Counted from the first letter of the stretch, positions 45,471 through 58,444 are shown. The stretch: 64,000 bases of DNA from Tilletiopsis washingtonensis (GCF_003144115.1 NW_020312002.1:600859-664858), one strand, 5' to 3'. Made by a program: numbers and translations. Notes: generated from the sequence alone by a model not told the origin.

Positions 45471-47014
45471 ATGAACAGCGCAACGACGCCGCAAGGACGG
45501 TCTGGCTGGCCACGCGTGCGCATCGGCGTGCTGCTGCTCGCTGCTGCCGCCGCGGCGCTGGCCACGAGCATGGTGTGGGCGCAGCAGCTCGTGTTCGCGC
45601 CTGCGGCCTCGACGCCGCTCAGCAACGGCACCCACCCGTGGCGCCGCTCCGTCATCCTCGTCTCGCTCGACGGCGTGCGGCCGGCGTACCTGACGCCCGA
45701 GCTGCTGCCGCACCTGTCGCAGGCGCCCGCCCTCGTGGCCGAGAGCATGCGCCCCGTCTCGCCGTCGCTCACCTTTCCGAACCACTGGAGCCTGCTCACG
45801 GGCGTCTCGCCCGGCCGGCACGGCATCGTCGCCAACGACTTCCACCGCATCTTGCGCGACAAAAGCAGCGAGGCGTTCTTCTACCAGGACCCGGCGCGCT
45901 CCTGGAACGGCAGCTGGTGGGGCGCCGAGCCGCTGTGGAGCGTCGCCGAGCGCGCAGGCCAGAGCAGCGCGGTGCTGGCCTGGCCTGGCCCGCCGATCAC
46001 GTCGCACGGCGAGCGGCCGCGCCACTTCCAGCGGTACGTCAAGGGCTGGAGCACGGCCGACCGCCTGCGTACCATCGAGCGCTGGCTGGACATGGGCAGC
46101 GTCGACGAGCGGCCGAGCCTGATCTGCGGTGAGCTGCACGGCATCTCTTCACCCTTGCACGATGCTGACGCTCAGTCTGTAGCATACGTCCCAGACGTCG
46201 ATGCTGCAGCGCACGGCGCCGGGCCAGACCCCTCGGACCCGTCAGTCGCCGCGGCCCTGCGCGCCGTTGACGACTTCATCGCTGCACTGCTTCGCAGCAT
46301 CGCTGCGCGCAACGCCAGCGAGCTCGTCGACGTCGTCGTTGTGTCCGATCACGGCATGACCCAGACGTCCTCAAAGCGTCTAATCTATCTCGACGAGGCG
46401 CTGGGGGCAGAGCTGTATGGCGAGATCCTCACGCGCGACGGATGGCCCTCGGCCGGGCTGCGCTTCAAGAGCGCCAGCGCACAGACTGCGGCCCGGGACC
46501 GCTTGCGCAAGCTGGCAAAGGCCAGCAGCTTCCAGCTGCTCGACGCCGAGCCGCTCGCGCAGCAGTGGAACTGGACGGCGCCGGACGAGCACGTCATGCG
46601 CGAGCGCGTCGCGCCGCTGTGGATGGTGCCGGACGTCGGCTGGAGCATCACGACGGCCGCCGAGATGGCGACGTTCAGCGACGGCGTCTACAGCCCGCGC
46701 GGGTGAGTCCTGACGTCGTGCGTTCCACGCTGCCGCGATGCTCATCCAGGCGCACCTAGCAACCACGGCTACGACGCACGCCATCCCGACATGCAGGCCA
46801 TCTTCGCTGCCCACGGTCCGTCCTTCCGCCGCTCTGCACAGCGGATACCGCCCTTTCGCAATCTCGAGGTGCACGGCCTCGTCAACGAGCTGCTGGGCAT
46901 ACCGGCGCGCCACCGGCCGCCTACAGAGGTGAGCCACTCGTCTCTCTCGGCCCTCCAGCGCTGACACTGCCGATGCAGGGCACGCCTGGCTTCTGGACGC
47001 TGTACCTCCGCTAG
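45471..47014 (+). CDS. Nucleotide pyrophosphatase/phosphodiesterase, type II membrane, 460 aa
   Basis: An alkaline-phosphatase-superfamily enzyme that hydrolyses nucleotide phosphodiester or pyrophosphate bonds outside the cell or in the secretory lumen (Npp1/ENPP family). Four exons: 45471-46128, 46183-46702, 46760-46928, 46979-47014 (1383 nt, in frame). A short cytoplasmic tail, a signal-anchor helix (about 19-37) and a catalytic domain are visible. Metal and catalytic residues are in place: SLDG (D67), nucleophile in SLTFPNHWS (T101), YVPDVDAAAH and VVSDHGM. GNHGYD near the end of the domain is also conserved and depends on using the TAG acceptor at 46758-46759. The ATG lies 140 bp after the tRNA gene. 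Confidence 0.93.
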
Positions 47015-47100
47015 CTGACTGTCTAATGTATTGTTTCGTGCGGTCGTTGATGGTGAAGCAGGTGTCTGATGTGTGGATCCGGGGCAAATGGGAGAGACGG

Positions 47101-50100
47101 TCATACAAGCGCCTCGGAGCCCTCCTTTGACGTGGGTCCCGAGGAGCCAGGTGCGCGCGGCGCCACCTCGCTGCGCCAGCGGTCGATCGACGAGCTCTTC
47201 GGGTCGCCCATGATGGGCGGCGCGAGCGGCGTCATCGACGGTGCAGAGACCATCGCCGGCGAGCCCATTGCGGCGCCCTGGTGCATCATCGGCGAGGCGT
47301 GCGGCGCGGCGCTGTCGTAGGACATAAGGTTGGCGGCAGAAGCGGTCGCGGGCATGCCGCCGTTCATCGGCATGCCGAGGTTCATCATGCTCATGCGCGG
47401 GTCGCCCATGCCCGGCATGAACGACATGCGCGGGTCGAAGCCCGCCGGCTGGCCGTATGGCCCGAACGAGGGCATACCGCCCATCATCTGCGCCTTGGCC
47501 TGCGCATTCTCCGCCTGCAGGCGCTCGATGACGGCGCGCTGCTCGGCGATGATGGCAGCTTGCGGGTGCATGGCGCCGAGTGGCGCGTCGTCTGAGTCAT
47601 TGTCGCTCTCAGAAGCATCTGCGCCGCTGGCCTCGCGCCGCGCTGCCTTCTGCGCTGCAATGGCGGCCAGTGCCGCAGCGCCGTTCGCGTGCCGCAGACC
47701 CAGCGGGGCATCATCGGACGAGTCGGACTCGGGCTCGAGCGCAGGGGCAGGCGCTGGCGGAGCGCGCGGCGAGCCGCCAAAGTCGAGATCAAGAGTGCCC
47801 ATCTTCGACTCGCGTGCCTTGCGCTTGGCCACGATGGCCGCAAGCGGCACCTCTTCGTCCGAGGACTGGTTCCCGCCAATTGTGAGACCAGCAGCAAAGC
47901 TCGGCGGCGCTTTCTTGCGCAGCTGCGAGAGCGGCACGTTGTCCTCGCTCGAGTCGCTGTCGCCGTCCTGTGTCGAGTCGATCGAGAGCACTGGCACGGT
48001 CGACGGGTCCAGCGCCATCGACTGGCGCGCGCGCTGCAGCGCCTGGCGGCGACGCTCTGCCTCGTCCTCCAAACTGGAACCGTCCGAGCTCTCCTCATCG
48101 TCGGAGCGCGCGAACCACTCGGCAGCAGTCTCGCTGGGCCGCCCACTGCGCCGCGATGAGGCGCCGTCGTTGCCCGCGTCATCTGTAGGCAGGTCGAGGG
48201 CGATCTGGGGAGCCTGAATGGGCGTGCGAGAGCGCGGCGGCGAGGCATCGCCGTCTGCTCTCTCCTCTGGCAACTGCAGCGCATCGCCACGAGGCGTCTT
48301 GTTCGCCTCCTCGGCCGCCTTTGCAGCGGCCGCCGCAGCGCGAGCCTGCTTGCCCTTCTTGCCGCGCATCTTGCGCAGCTTGCGCTCGGCCTCGGCCTTC
48401 TGGTACTCCTCCTCGGCCAGACGCCGCACCTCGCGCTCCTCGGCCTCGCGCGCCTCCTCTTCGCGCCGCTTGGCCATCTCGCGCGCCCAGATGTGGTCGG
48501 TGCCAAAGGCAGCCTGCATGCGCTCGCGCGTGTCGTTGTAGCCGAGCGGGTTGTCGCGAAAGGACCGCGCGGCAGCACTCGGCGCGATGGACTGACCGTC
48601 GCCCAGCATCGCGCTCTGTGCGTCGGCCTGGTTCATCTCTTCGATCTCAGTCTGGCCATAGTAGCTGCGACGAGCGGGTCAGCAACCTGCTCGTCCCTCA
48701 TTCAACAGCGAACTGCTCACCGGTTCTTGGAGACGTTGATGTGCTTCTTCTCCGCCGCGACGTCGAGCAGGCTCTTGCCGAAGAGCTTGCCTGCCGGCTT
48801 TTGGTTGTCGATCCAGCGCTTCTCGTCCTCGGTGTTCCAGCTGGCGTCGCTGGCGTCGTCTGAATCAGTGTCCGACGCCTCGCTGGACGAGTCCTCGCTA
48901 AGGTCTAGATCCTCGTCGGGACTCTCTTCCTCGGCGACGGCCTCGTAAGAGGTGCCATTCTGCTTGGCGGCCTCGCGCTTGCGCCTGCGCTCGGCGCGGG
49001 CAGCCTTGCGCTTGCGCTTCAGCTTCGCCGCCTTCTTCTCGGCACGCTTGGCGGCACCCTTGCTCTTCTTCTTCATGTCAAGAGCGGCCGCCTCGTCCTC
49101 GGGAGCCTGAGACGCCGTGGCTTCCCAGCCCCAGCCCTCGCGTTCGTCGTCGTGCTGCACAAGCTGGTTGCGGAAAAGGGCCGTCGTAGGCGCGGCGGCT
49201 CGCCGACCGATGCCTGCAGGCGCAGCAGCCGGGATGTTGATGAGGCGGCGTCCTTCCGCAGAGTTGAGGAAGGCAGACACCACTGCGTCGTGCTTCTTGT
49301 CGCCTTGCGGCGCCATGAAGAGCGGCCGCGGGCCAGCGGCTCCGCCGACTTGCAGCTGCCGCATGGCGGGCAGGCCGCGATTGTGCAGCACGAAGCCTTC
49401 CGGCACGTGCAGCTGGCTCTGACGCTTTGCGTTGGCCGCTGCGACGTTCTCGCGCAGCACCTGGTCTGGCGGCGGCGTGAGACGCATGCGCGGAGCCAGT
49501 CGCGAGCCTTGCAGGGGCGCAGGCATAGTCAGCGTGCCGGGAAGACGCTCCGAGAGGCCGCGAGGCCGCAGCGGACCCTTGGACGGCGGGCTGATCAGCG
49601 AGTCGTCGACGTCGTCTTGCTCCTGCGCAGCCTTCTGCAGCTTGGCGAAGAGCTCGCCGCCGGGCGCGCCGTGTGGGTCAGCCGCTGAGCCGTCGTTGGC
49701 GGCGGCGCTGCTCTTGAAGGGCAGCACCGTGGTGAGGAGGCCGCGGCTCTTCGCGCGCTTCTCTTGGCCGGTCTCGTTCTCGCCGCCGCCGTCCTGCATG
49801 GCCTGCGCTCCACGCTTGCGCCAGCCCCAGCGCACCGACGAGAGGTCCGGCTCGCCAGCATCGCGCAGCGCCTCTGCTGCATCAGCGAGGCTGGCGTTGG
49901 TGCCGAAGATGGCCGAGAAGCGTGACGTCTTGGGCATGGACGGCTCCGTCGCAGGCTGCTGCGCCGCCGGCGTTCCATCCTCGCCTTCTGTCGGTTCCTC
50001 GTGGGGCTGCGCGGCCGCGAGTGGATCGAGACCGGCGGCATCAAGCAGCTCAGCCTCATCGAAGCCGGCCAGAGCCGGACTCGGCGGGCCCGAGGCATCA

Positions 50101-52370
50101 ATGATGCCGTAATACTCCGGAAAGGCTCCGCCGCGCGCGAGCGCCTGCAGCTGCTTGGTGGAGAGGCTGTCCATGGGCATGCTCTTGCGCTGCGGCGCCG
50201 TCACCTGGCCGAAGCCCGAGCTGGGACTGGCAAAGGACAGGCTCGGCGACATCATGCCGGCGCCGATGCCAGCCATGGACTCTCCATGACGGTGGCGCAT
50301 CTGCGCGGCCGCGGCGTACGGATCGGCGCCGAGGTCCATGAGCCTGTTTGCCGGACTGGCAGGGTATGGAGAGGGCCCTTGCGGCAGGTGGCGGAATGGG
50401 TCTTCCGCCAACACAGCGCCGACGCCGAGGATCGGCGTAGCAAAGCCAGACATCCGTCGAGCAGGACTGCCGATGCCGCCTGGCGTGCCGGGCCGCGAGT
50501 ACGAGCCGCCCGACACGACGTCACCAGGCTTGAGGATCTGGCTGGGTCCGAGCACGGGCGACATCGTCCCCGCTGGCCGCTCGTCGTTCGACAGAAAGGC
50601 GCTAGCCATGAGCGAGTTGCGACGCGAATGACTGCGCGAGAATGAGCCGACGCCGGCCATGTCCTGGTCCTCGCTCTGAGGCTCAAAGTCATGGCCGGTC
50701 GTTGAGCCATCGTGGAACGCCTCCGCAGGAGTTGCAGGCGCCGGACGTGGAGCAGCAGCAGAAGGCTGGAACGCGGGCGCAAGAGGCTGCGGGACTGGTG
50801 CGGCACTCGACGGGCCGGGCGAGCTCGGCGGCGAGATGCGCACGCCGGCAGCCTGCGCCAGGCGCGCAACGATCTCCTCGTCGGCCTCGGGCGCGGCCTC
50901 GTAGTCGCTGCCCTGCTCCGACCAGCTGTCGCCGAGGATGCCCATCGAGCTCTCGCGCCGCTGCATGATCGTGGCGTGCTCGGGCGCCGCATCGACCGTG
51001 GCGCTGCGCTCGTGCGCAACGAGGCCCTGCCGCACGCCCTCCTCCTTCTTAGCCGCCGCCTTCGCCGCCTCGTCGTCCAAGCCGAGCCCGCCGAGGCCCT
51101 GGTTCAGGGTCATGCGCGGCGATGGCGTGCTGAACAGTGCGCCAGGCGTCGAGGAGCTCGAGGCTCGCCGGCGCGGTGGCGACGCCTGCGTGCTGACGGG
51201 CCGGTCTGCCGCAGCCTTGCCCTGCGGCGTGCTGAGATGCGCTGCCACGGCGCTGGCATCGGCTGCGGGACCAGGCCCGTCCCACTGACTCGGCGGCAGA
51301 TTCTCCTGGCGCTCGCGGTACAGCTTGATGCGCGCCAGCAGCTCGGCGTTGGCGCCCGCGGCCGCGCCTGGCTGGCCGCTCTGCGTGGCAGATGTGCCAA
51401 TGTCCGACGTGGCACGCGGCGCATCGGACGTGGTGCTCAGCACCGAGCGCGGGCGGTCGCCGCCGGCCCCGTGCCCGAGCGAGCTGTTGGCTCTGCTGCG
51501 CCGCCCCGTGATGCGGGTGCGCGCGTCGGTGGAGAGGAACTTCTCGACACCCCAGTCGCTCAGCGCCTCGTCCGAGCCGGCTTCGCTCAGTGCGTCGTCG
51601 GTCGCGGCATCGGCAGCCATGGCACCGAGGCTGCCGCGCCGGCTGTGGCTCATGGAGCTGCGCGGCCGCTCGCCCGGGCCGTCCCAAACGGCATCGCCGG
51701 GCCGAAGGGCGCCCGTAGCGCTCATGAGGCTGCCCGAACGGCTGAGGCGCGTCGTGCCGGCAATGCTACCCGCGCGGCTATGCGAGTAGCCCGTGCTGCT
51801 GGGTGCGCCCTGCGAGTAGCCGTACTTCTTCTCCGTCGGTAGGCGCACGCCGAGAAAGTCGATGCTGCCGCGCGGCTCGTCGCCGGTCGCCAGGCTTGGC
51901 CGGCTCAGGCGGCTAGCGGCACTGCCGGCGCGCGCCCGCACGACGGGCGGCAGGCTGCCAGCATCCTCGCGGTACGGCGCAAAGATGGCGCTCTGGCTCG
52001 CCAGCTTCGGCTGCGGCGGCGGCGCAGGGTGCGGCGAGTTGGGGTCGTGCTGCTGCCCGGCGATGGCGGCGGCGGCGGCCTGCGCCCGCGCCTCGATCTC
52101 CTCGTTGTCCGCCTCGATGAGCGCGGCGGCGAGCTGCAGGCGCGCGTTGGTGCGCTTCGAGATCTTCGGCACCTTGGCCTCGGGCGTCGGCGGGATGCCG
52201 GCTGCGTCGCCGTCGAGGGCGAGGACGGGCACGGGCGTGCTCATGCTGCCGCCCGACGGGCCCGGGTCGAAGCTCGAGAGCGGCCGGCCGCTGCTGCTGC
52301 TCGCTGCAGCGGCGAGGTTGCGGCTGCTGAGGCCGGCCTGCGCGCGCTCAAAGGCAGGAAAGGCCGACAT
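47101..52370 (-). CDS. Large charged, mostly disordered protein, 1737 aa
   Basis: Not recognised. Two exons: 48721-52370 and 47101-48664 (5214 nt, in frame). Most of it is Ser/Pro/Ala/Gly-rich with basic-Ser sites such as RRGS and RRNS (kinase-like). A short ordered block near 60-95 has KISKRTNARLQLAAALIEAD. Near residues 1120-1160 is a dense Lys/Arg helix, KKSKGAAKRAEKKAAKLKR, followed by an acidic Ser/Asp/Glu stretch. Then comes the best candidate for a conserved core, at the exon junction: KRWIDNQKPAGKLFGKSLLDV to RYYGQTEIEE, about 1190-1230. A Glu/Lys/Arg coiled coil and further acidic Ser repeats follow, then a Met/Gly/Pro-rich tail. The build suggests a cortical or nuclear scaffold; function is open. 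Confidence 0.85.
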
Positions 52371-52929
52371 AGCGCCGGGTGCAGCGCCGCCTCAGCGGTG
52401 TCGAAGGCGTGGAGGCAGGCGGGCGCAGAGTGCGGTGCGCGCCGGCGGCGCAAGGACGAGGCAAGGGCGCGAGGCGTGGCGGCGTGAGTCGTGCGTCGTG
52501 GATGTGCTGGGTCGTAAAGGTGCGGAACACGGCGAGAGCGGGCGGAGCGGGTGGACGGGAAGCAAGGCAGCCGCTGGCCCGAGCAGTCTAGTGCAGCAGC
52601 GAGCTCGGAGCGCGCGGCTTCCAGGCGTCAGGAGTTCGCGCGGCTGCGACTCGCGGCGTGCCTGCGCCTGCGTGAGCGTGCTTTGCGGCTGTGCTGCTGC
52701 TGGCCGCGAACCCTTTCTCGTGCCACGCTCCGCCCGATCTCTTGCTTCCCACCACCACAGCAACATCAGCACACCGCGGCGGCGGCTCACAATGCAGAGA
52801 CGTGTGCTGCACAACATAACGTGACGGATGGTGGTAGAGTACAGGGGCACAGGCAGGCACAGCAGGCAGAGCAAGATATGAGCAGGGGCAGCGGCAGGCG
52901 CACGCCGCAGGCAGCGCGCCGACCTCGGA

Positions 52930-54575
52930 CTACGACTTGTCCGACGACACCGAGCGGCCCGTCAGGCCGCGTGTCAGCGTCTGGCGCACGTCGGTCGTCT
53001 GCGGCGCGGCCGCCGGTGGCCGGGCGAGGCCGAGGGCGTTGCCGTCGCGCGCCGTGCTGAACGACGAGCGCGTCTCCTGGATCTCCGTCGGCGAGCCGAC
53101 GACGCTGATGCTCTCGAGCTCGTCGTGCCGCGGCGGCGCCAGGCGCGTCAGCACGGGCGCGGCGTGCAGTGCCGTGGCCATCTGCACGTCGCCGCTGCCG
53201 AGCGACTTGGTGATGCTGTCCGGGCTGCCCTGCCCCGACTCGAGGTTGTCGAAGGCCTTGGTGAGGAAGCGTCCGTTGCCCAGCTGGAAGTCGGGCGCGC
53301 CCGCGACGCCGGCGTCGTGCGAGCGGCCCGAGGAGTGCCGACTGCCGCGCGCCGCACTCTCGAGCGTGGCGTAGCCCTTCTTGGCCTGGTGCAGCTTCAG
53401 ACTCGAGATCATGCGCGGCGCAATGACACAGGTGCCGATGGCGTGCAGCGGCAGCAGTGCCGTTGTGAGTGTGTAGTTCTGCACGCGGCGGAGTGTTAGC
53501 ATGGAGGATGCAGGGAGTAAAGAGACGGGCTACTCACGCCGGCGGCAATCTGCATGTTGACGTACACGGCCTGGCTGACGTTGAGGGCAGCCGAGACGAG
53601 CGCGGCGAGGAAGGCGCCAAAGAAGAACTTGCGGTTCACCCCTGACATGGTTGCCAGGCGTGCCTTGATGTTGGCCGGCAGGCGCGTCGGATGCCGCCAC
53701 TCCAGGTTGCCGATGCAGTGCAGCGTAATGCCGGCGACGAAGAGGTCGAAGGCGAGCAGCCAGACGTAGAGCACCCAGGCGTGTCGGAAGCTGTTCACCA
53801 CGCCTGAGCACGTCGCTACGCCGGGGAAGGGCGGCGTCGGCCGCAGATGCGTCGTGACCAGGGCACAGAAGGCCGAGAGGCTGAGAACGAGTGGGCGTCA
53901 GCCGCAGTCGGATCTGTGCTGCACCACTGCCGCACTCACCCTAGCGCATTGAGGAAGAGGAAGAGATGCAGCCAGCGCTTACCCGGCGACACGGCCATCG
54001 TGCGGACGACGAAGATCATGGTGCTGCGCGGCGAAACAGGCGTCAGTGAAGCTCGCCTCAGACCTAAGTGGGGCTACTTACGAAGTCAACGTGCTGTGAG
54101 CGAAACCCAAAACCATGGCAGCTGTCAGCAGCCTTTCCGCATGCCCTCGCCCCGGCTCGCACTCACCCGGCAACACCGACGCTGCCGTGCAGGTAGAGCA
54201 ATGTAGAGCACGTCTTATGGCCCTGCGCCGATGGGCTGGCAATGGTCGCGCACACGCTCACGGCTCCGATGATGCGCGACCAGAAGAGCAGCACCGACGG
54301 AATCGACGGCAGCTGGCGCTTGCGCAAGAGGCGCTTCGTGTCGGGCCAGAAGAGATAGCGCGTCTCGTCGGGCAGCCGCAGGCAGAACTCCCAGCAGAGG
54401 GCACCCATGCATGCGCCCAGCCTGTTGCTGGCGTCAGCACGGAGTGGCCGAGCCGTGACACGCAGGCCACTCACGTCAGGCCCGTGGAGAGCAGGCTGCG
54501 CAGAATCGGCGTCAGGCTCGCCAGCAGCGCGCCGATGACGCCTCCTTCCGGGGCGGCCGACATGGCGGACGACAT
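52930..54575 (-). CDS. Seven-TM-like membrane protein, 445 aa
   Basis: Function not recognised; the layout resembles basidiomycete multi-pass families such as DUF6533, without proof. Exons: 54475-54575, 54167-54427, 53940-54023, 53538-53880, 52930-53478 (1338 nt, in frame). About seven hydrophobic helices lie in residues 10-265, including SVLLFWSRIIGAVSVCATIA, VLYVWLLAFDLFVAGITLH and FFGAFLAALVSAALNVSQAV. The polar tail of about 170 residues is Ser/Thr-rich with possible phosphorylation sites, which is receptor-like. An optional 12-nt exon inside the intron at 54024-54166 would also stay in frame (449 aa). Confidence 0.8.
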
Positions 54576-56306
54576 GGTGCGCAGCGGGCGGGGCAGAGGC
54601 GGTGAGATGAAGCGAGAGGACGTGGTGGGAAAGATGGCTGTACGATTGGCAGATGTCGAAGAGGACGCACGTCTGTCGGCTGCCTATAGCGGTACGCGCC
54701 GCCGCGCATCGCTGTGCGCACGTCCAGCAGAGATCGCCACAGCGGCGCGCCTGGCAGCTGGCCACGGCTCGGAGCGGCGCAAGATCCCCTGGAGTTGCCG
54801 GCGGGGCGGAGGTCGGAGCTGGCGTGTGCAGGACCGCAGCTAGCAGCCTGCAGCAGCAGGTGCGGAGGAGGAGCACGACGAGCAGCCGCGGCGCGACGTG
54901 GCCCCGATGTGCGTTCTGTCCCACTCGCCGCCGTGCCGCCGTGCCGTGCGCTTCCAAAGTCCGGAGCAAAGGCAGACGGCACACTTGATGGTTCCGGCGG
55001 GCGCCGGCGAGAAGGGGGAAGTGCTGCGCCGTCGAGGCGGGGCCTGGTCGGGGCTCGGAGGCACGGCGGCAAGCTGAGGCAGCACGCAGCGCATGCGGCG
55101 GCGGCGCGCTGCGACTTGCGCGGCGCCAGGGGGACCCTTGGGTGGCGCCGCACCCTCCGAGTACCACAGCAGCGCCCGGCTGCTGCGTGTGTGGAGCATT
55201 CGCACGCACACGCCCGCTCCGCCACAGAGCGGCAGAGGTCGGTGCGCGAGCGGCCCGACGTAGGCGCGCGGCCTGCCGGCGCTCGCTGGATGAGACAGCG
55301 GCCAGGCCTGTGCCGAGCAGCGGCGGCGGGCGCGGCAGACGCCGTGGCTTGCGGCATGTGTCGCGTGTGTGCGTCTCGCGCTGCATGCGGCGCACGCGTC
55401 CGTCCCCGTGGGCACCTCGGCAGCACGCACACACACAGCGCTGTGCTTTGCGCTCGCTGCAGCAGACAGTCATCGCATCAGCAGCAGCTTGCGCATCGCT
55501 CAGCGCGACCCTGGCGCCTTCTTTGCTGCCATGCAAGTACAGGGACGCAAGGATGCGCAACACAAGGCGCGCACAGCGGCCCTCACGCGATGCGCGCCGA
55601 GCTTCGTGCTCCGCCGACGCCGGCGTGACGAGGCACGCCGAGCGATCCGGCGTCGGCAGCGCGCTCACGGGCAGCCGCGCATCTCAAGACCAGCACAGAC
55701 GGCAGCAGCGCCGCAGTGCAGCAGCGCAGCCAGGGCATTGACAAAACGACTGCGCTGCCGCCGGCCCTCGGATAATTGTTGGGCAAGACTCTCCAGCGGC
55801 GCCGAAGCTCGGAGTACGCGGCCGGCCGCGCCGCAGACAGCTGCAGGCGCCGCCGCCGCCTGCCGCAGCGCCCGCATCTGGTGCTGGTGCTGCGAGCCGT
55901 GCGAGGTGGAGAGAAGGCTGCCCGTCTGCTTCTCCTTCGCCGCAGGAACGGTATCGGCAGCAACGGGCATATCGCCGTACCTGAGGCAAGCCGGAGGGGA
56001 CGGGCCCTGCATGGAATCCTGATCCTCGTGCTCAGCAGGCTGCCTCTTGCGCTGATCGTCAACCCGTCCTTGCTGCTCTCTCTCTCCTTCACGTCCCAAT
56101 GCGACGCTGATGCGGTTCGGAGTGTTTTCATTTTGGCAGACGCAGGCCGGCAGGTGGCCACACGACCGAGCACGGACCGGCAGCTGCAGCGTTGCGCTCG
56201 ACTGCTCGTGGGCTACGGGCACGGCCAAGCAAGACAGCGCAGGCGTGTCTGCCGGCTCGGTGGCCCTCGGATGCCCTCGGAGCCGAGCAAGAGCAGAGAC
56301 TTGCGC
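54576..56306. other. Intergenic, 1.7 kb, GCA/TGC-rich
   Basis: Upstream of the seven-TM-like gene and downstream of the PA2G4 homologue. Its composition matches the large deserts: GCA/TGC-rich, stop-poor, with overlapping chance ORFs on both strands and no coding bias. Nothing else was seen. Confidence 0.5.
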
Positions 56307-58444
56307 TCAGGCAGCCGGGACGTCGGCCGCCTTGGCCTTCTTGGCCTTGGTCTTGGTCTGGCGCACTGCGGATGCCAGCAGGGCCTTGGTGGCCTCCCTG
56401 CCGTATCAAGAGCGTGCGTCAGTGGGGAAGCAGGTTGAGCCGCGGCTGCTACGCGCAACGCACCCGACCTCTGCGTCCGGCTTCACGACATCGCCCGAGC
56501 CATTGTACCACCGCGGCGCCGGCGTGAGGCGGATCGCACCCTTCGAGTTCGTTGCGAGCGTGAGGCTGCACAAAGGAATGTCAGCGCGCCCGGCACACAT
56601 ACAGCAGCGGCTGCAAGCGGCGCCAACTCACAAGACCTGCGCAACGACGGCGGACTCTGGACGGGCAGGGTGCCGCGTCAGCATACATGCGGCCTGCACT
56701 GGTCCGTGCACACTCACCCTCCTTGTCGGCGAGCGCCTCGAACGGCGTGAGCTGTAGGAGCGGCAATCTCTCATCAGTGGTGCTCCGGCCCGGCTTGCGT
56801 GCGCACGACTCACCAAGTTGTGGCTGACGCACTCCTGCACACCCATGCGTGCGCGCTTCTCGTCCTCGACGATGCGCAGGTTGAACGGGAAGGCACTGGG
56901 AGAGGGGCACCATGAGCACCGCAGCGTGCCAGGAGCTAAGGACAGGCACCCACCCAGCCTTCTTCTGCACGTCGGAGAAGACCTTGCGCGACGTGGCCAT
57001 CTTCAGGAGGTACGTGCTGCCTGTCTTCTTGTAGCTAGAGGGCTGCGTGTAAGCACCGTGCGCGTGGAGCTGGGCTGAACAAGCCTCACATCGTCGTGCG
57101 AGCGTCATCGACCTTCGGCTGAGGGGGACGCAGAGGGTGAGCCGGGTCGCCGCAAGAGAGCACACGCCTCGCTCACCTTGCCCTCCTTGGACGTCGTGAC
57201 GGTGATGTCCACGCCGTACACCTCGTTCTCCTCCAGCTTGATCGTGTCGGGCCGGCTGCTCGGCTCCGGGGCGAGCACGACCTTCTTCTTGCCGTCAATG
57301 ACGTCCTTCTCGAACTGGTTCGTCTGCATGCCCTCGACGGCGCGGCAGCCTGCGGGAGGCAGTCAGCATGGCGCGGAAAGAGGTGGCGTGGCCCCCGCCC
57401 CTGAAGAGCGTTCAGGACAGCGAGGCGGGCGCAGTGGCCCGGCTCTGGCTCTGCCCGCAGGATACATAAGACCGCCATGCAGACCGTCACCTTGAGGTCA
57501 CTTGCCTGCCCCGACCTCCTTCAAGAGCTCGTTGCTCGAAGGCAAAGCCGCACGAGCAAGCCTTCGGCCGAGAATCCCATGCCCTCCCCTCCCCCCCCCC
57601 CTCTCTTTACTAAGCGCACTTCACTCACCGAGCTCCTTAATTGCGTCCTCCACCTTCTTCGACACCTCCGTGTTGGTGGCGCCGACCTTCATGCTCCGCA
57701 GCGCGACCTCAGCGCCGACCCAGGCGGCGCGGATAGCGTCGGCCGTCTTGCCGGTGACCGGCTTCGAGGCGTCGGCGCCGACGACGATCGTCTCGGCAGC
57801 GACGGCCGGGTAGCCGTCGAGCTGGGCGCCGAGCTGGATCTTGACGACATCGCCCGTGGCGAGCGTCTTGGACGACTCGGCGTCAGAGGGCAGCGGCGCC
57901 CAGTTGCAGATGACGTTGTTGATCGAGATGGTGGTGGGGAAAGCGGAGCCTGGCGAGATGCGTGAGCGGCAGCCCACTGAGAGGCGCACGGAGCAGGCCG
58001 CCAACCTCTAGACTGTCGCGCAGCAGAGCACAAGAGACAGTTGGCATGGCTGACAGCGCACCAGCAGGTTTGAGCTATGCCTCCTGGCACACCTGCGCCG
58101 CCCTCTCTGCCTCCAGCCCGCCCAGCGCGGCACTCACCCTTGGCCATCTTCTTGTCGCTCTTGTACACGCCCGCCGTGCCGGCCTCGACGGCGGCGTCGC
58201 CGGCCTGGCAGAGGCTGAGCAGCGTGGCGCCCTCGACGGCCTTCTTGACGACCTCGGCGAGCGCCGAGGCGGCAATCTCACCAGCCGTCTTGTACTGCAG
58301 GCGAGAGAGTGCGGAAGCGCCTGGTCAGCACGCGGCAGGCGCATGCAGCCGCGGCGGGCGGCGCACCTTGGTGAGGATGGAGTCGGCGAAGGACTCCTCC
58401 TTGGGTGCCGCAGCGGCGGGCGTGGTGGCGGCGTCGGCAGACAT
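56307..58444 (-). CDS. PA2G4/Ebp1-Cdb4 homologue, 390 aa
   Basis: A catalytically dead methionine-aminopeptidase (pita-bread) fold protein that binds ribosomes, RNA or curved DNA (human PA2G4, fission yeast Cdb4). Eleven exons: 58367-58444, 58138-58294, 57629-57949, 57177-57349, 57090-57118, 56954-57034, 56814-56895, 56718-56751, 56632-56656, 56464-56565, 56307-56397 (1173 nt, in frame). Seen in order: YKTAGEIAASAL, FPTTISINNVICNW, GDVVKIQLGAQLDGYPAVAA, VEGMQTNQFEKDVIDGKK, EVYGVDITVTTSKEGK, GSTYLLKMATSRKVFSDVQKK and FPFNLRIVEDEKRARMGVQE. The C-terminus is Lys-rich (KTKAKKAKAA), as in PA2G4. The length matches (394 aa in human). The 29-, 34- and 25-nt exons are supported by protein conservation. 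Intron 3 (279 nt) contains an 11-C run. Confidence 0.93.
57591..57601 (+). repeat. Poly-C run of 11
   Basis: Eleven C in a row on the plus strand, inside intron 3 of the PA2G4 homologue (poly-G in the transcript). Prone to sequencing and replication slippage. Confidence 0.9.
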
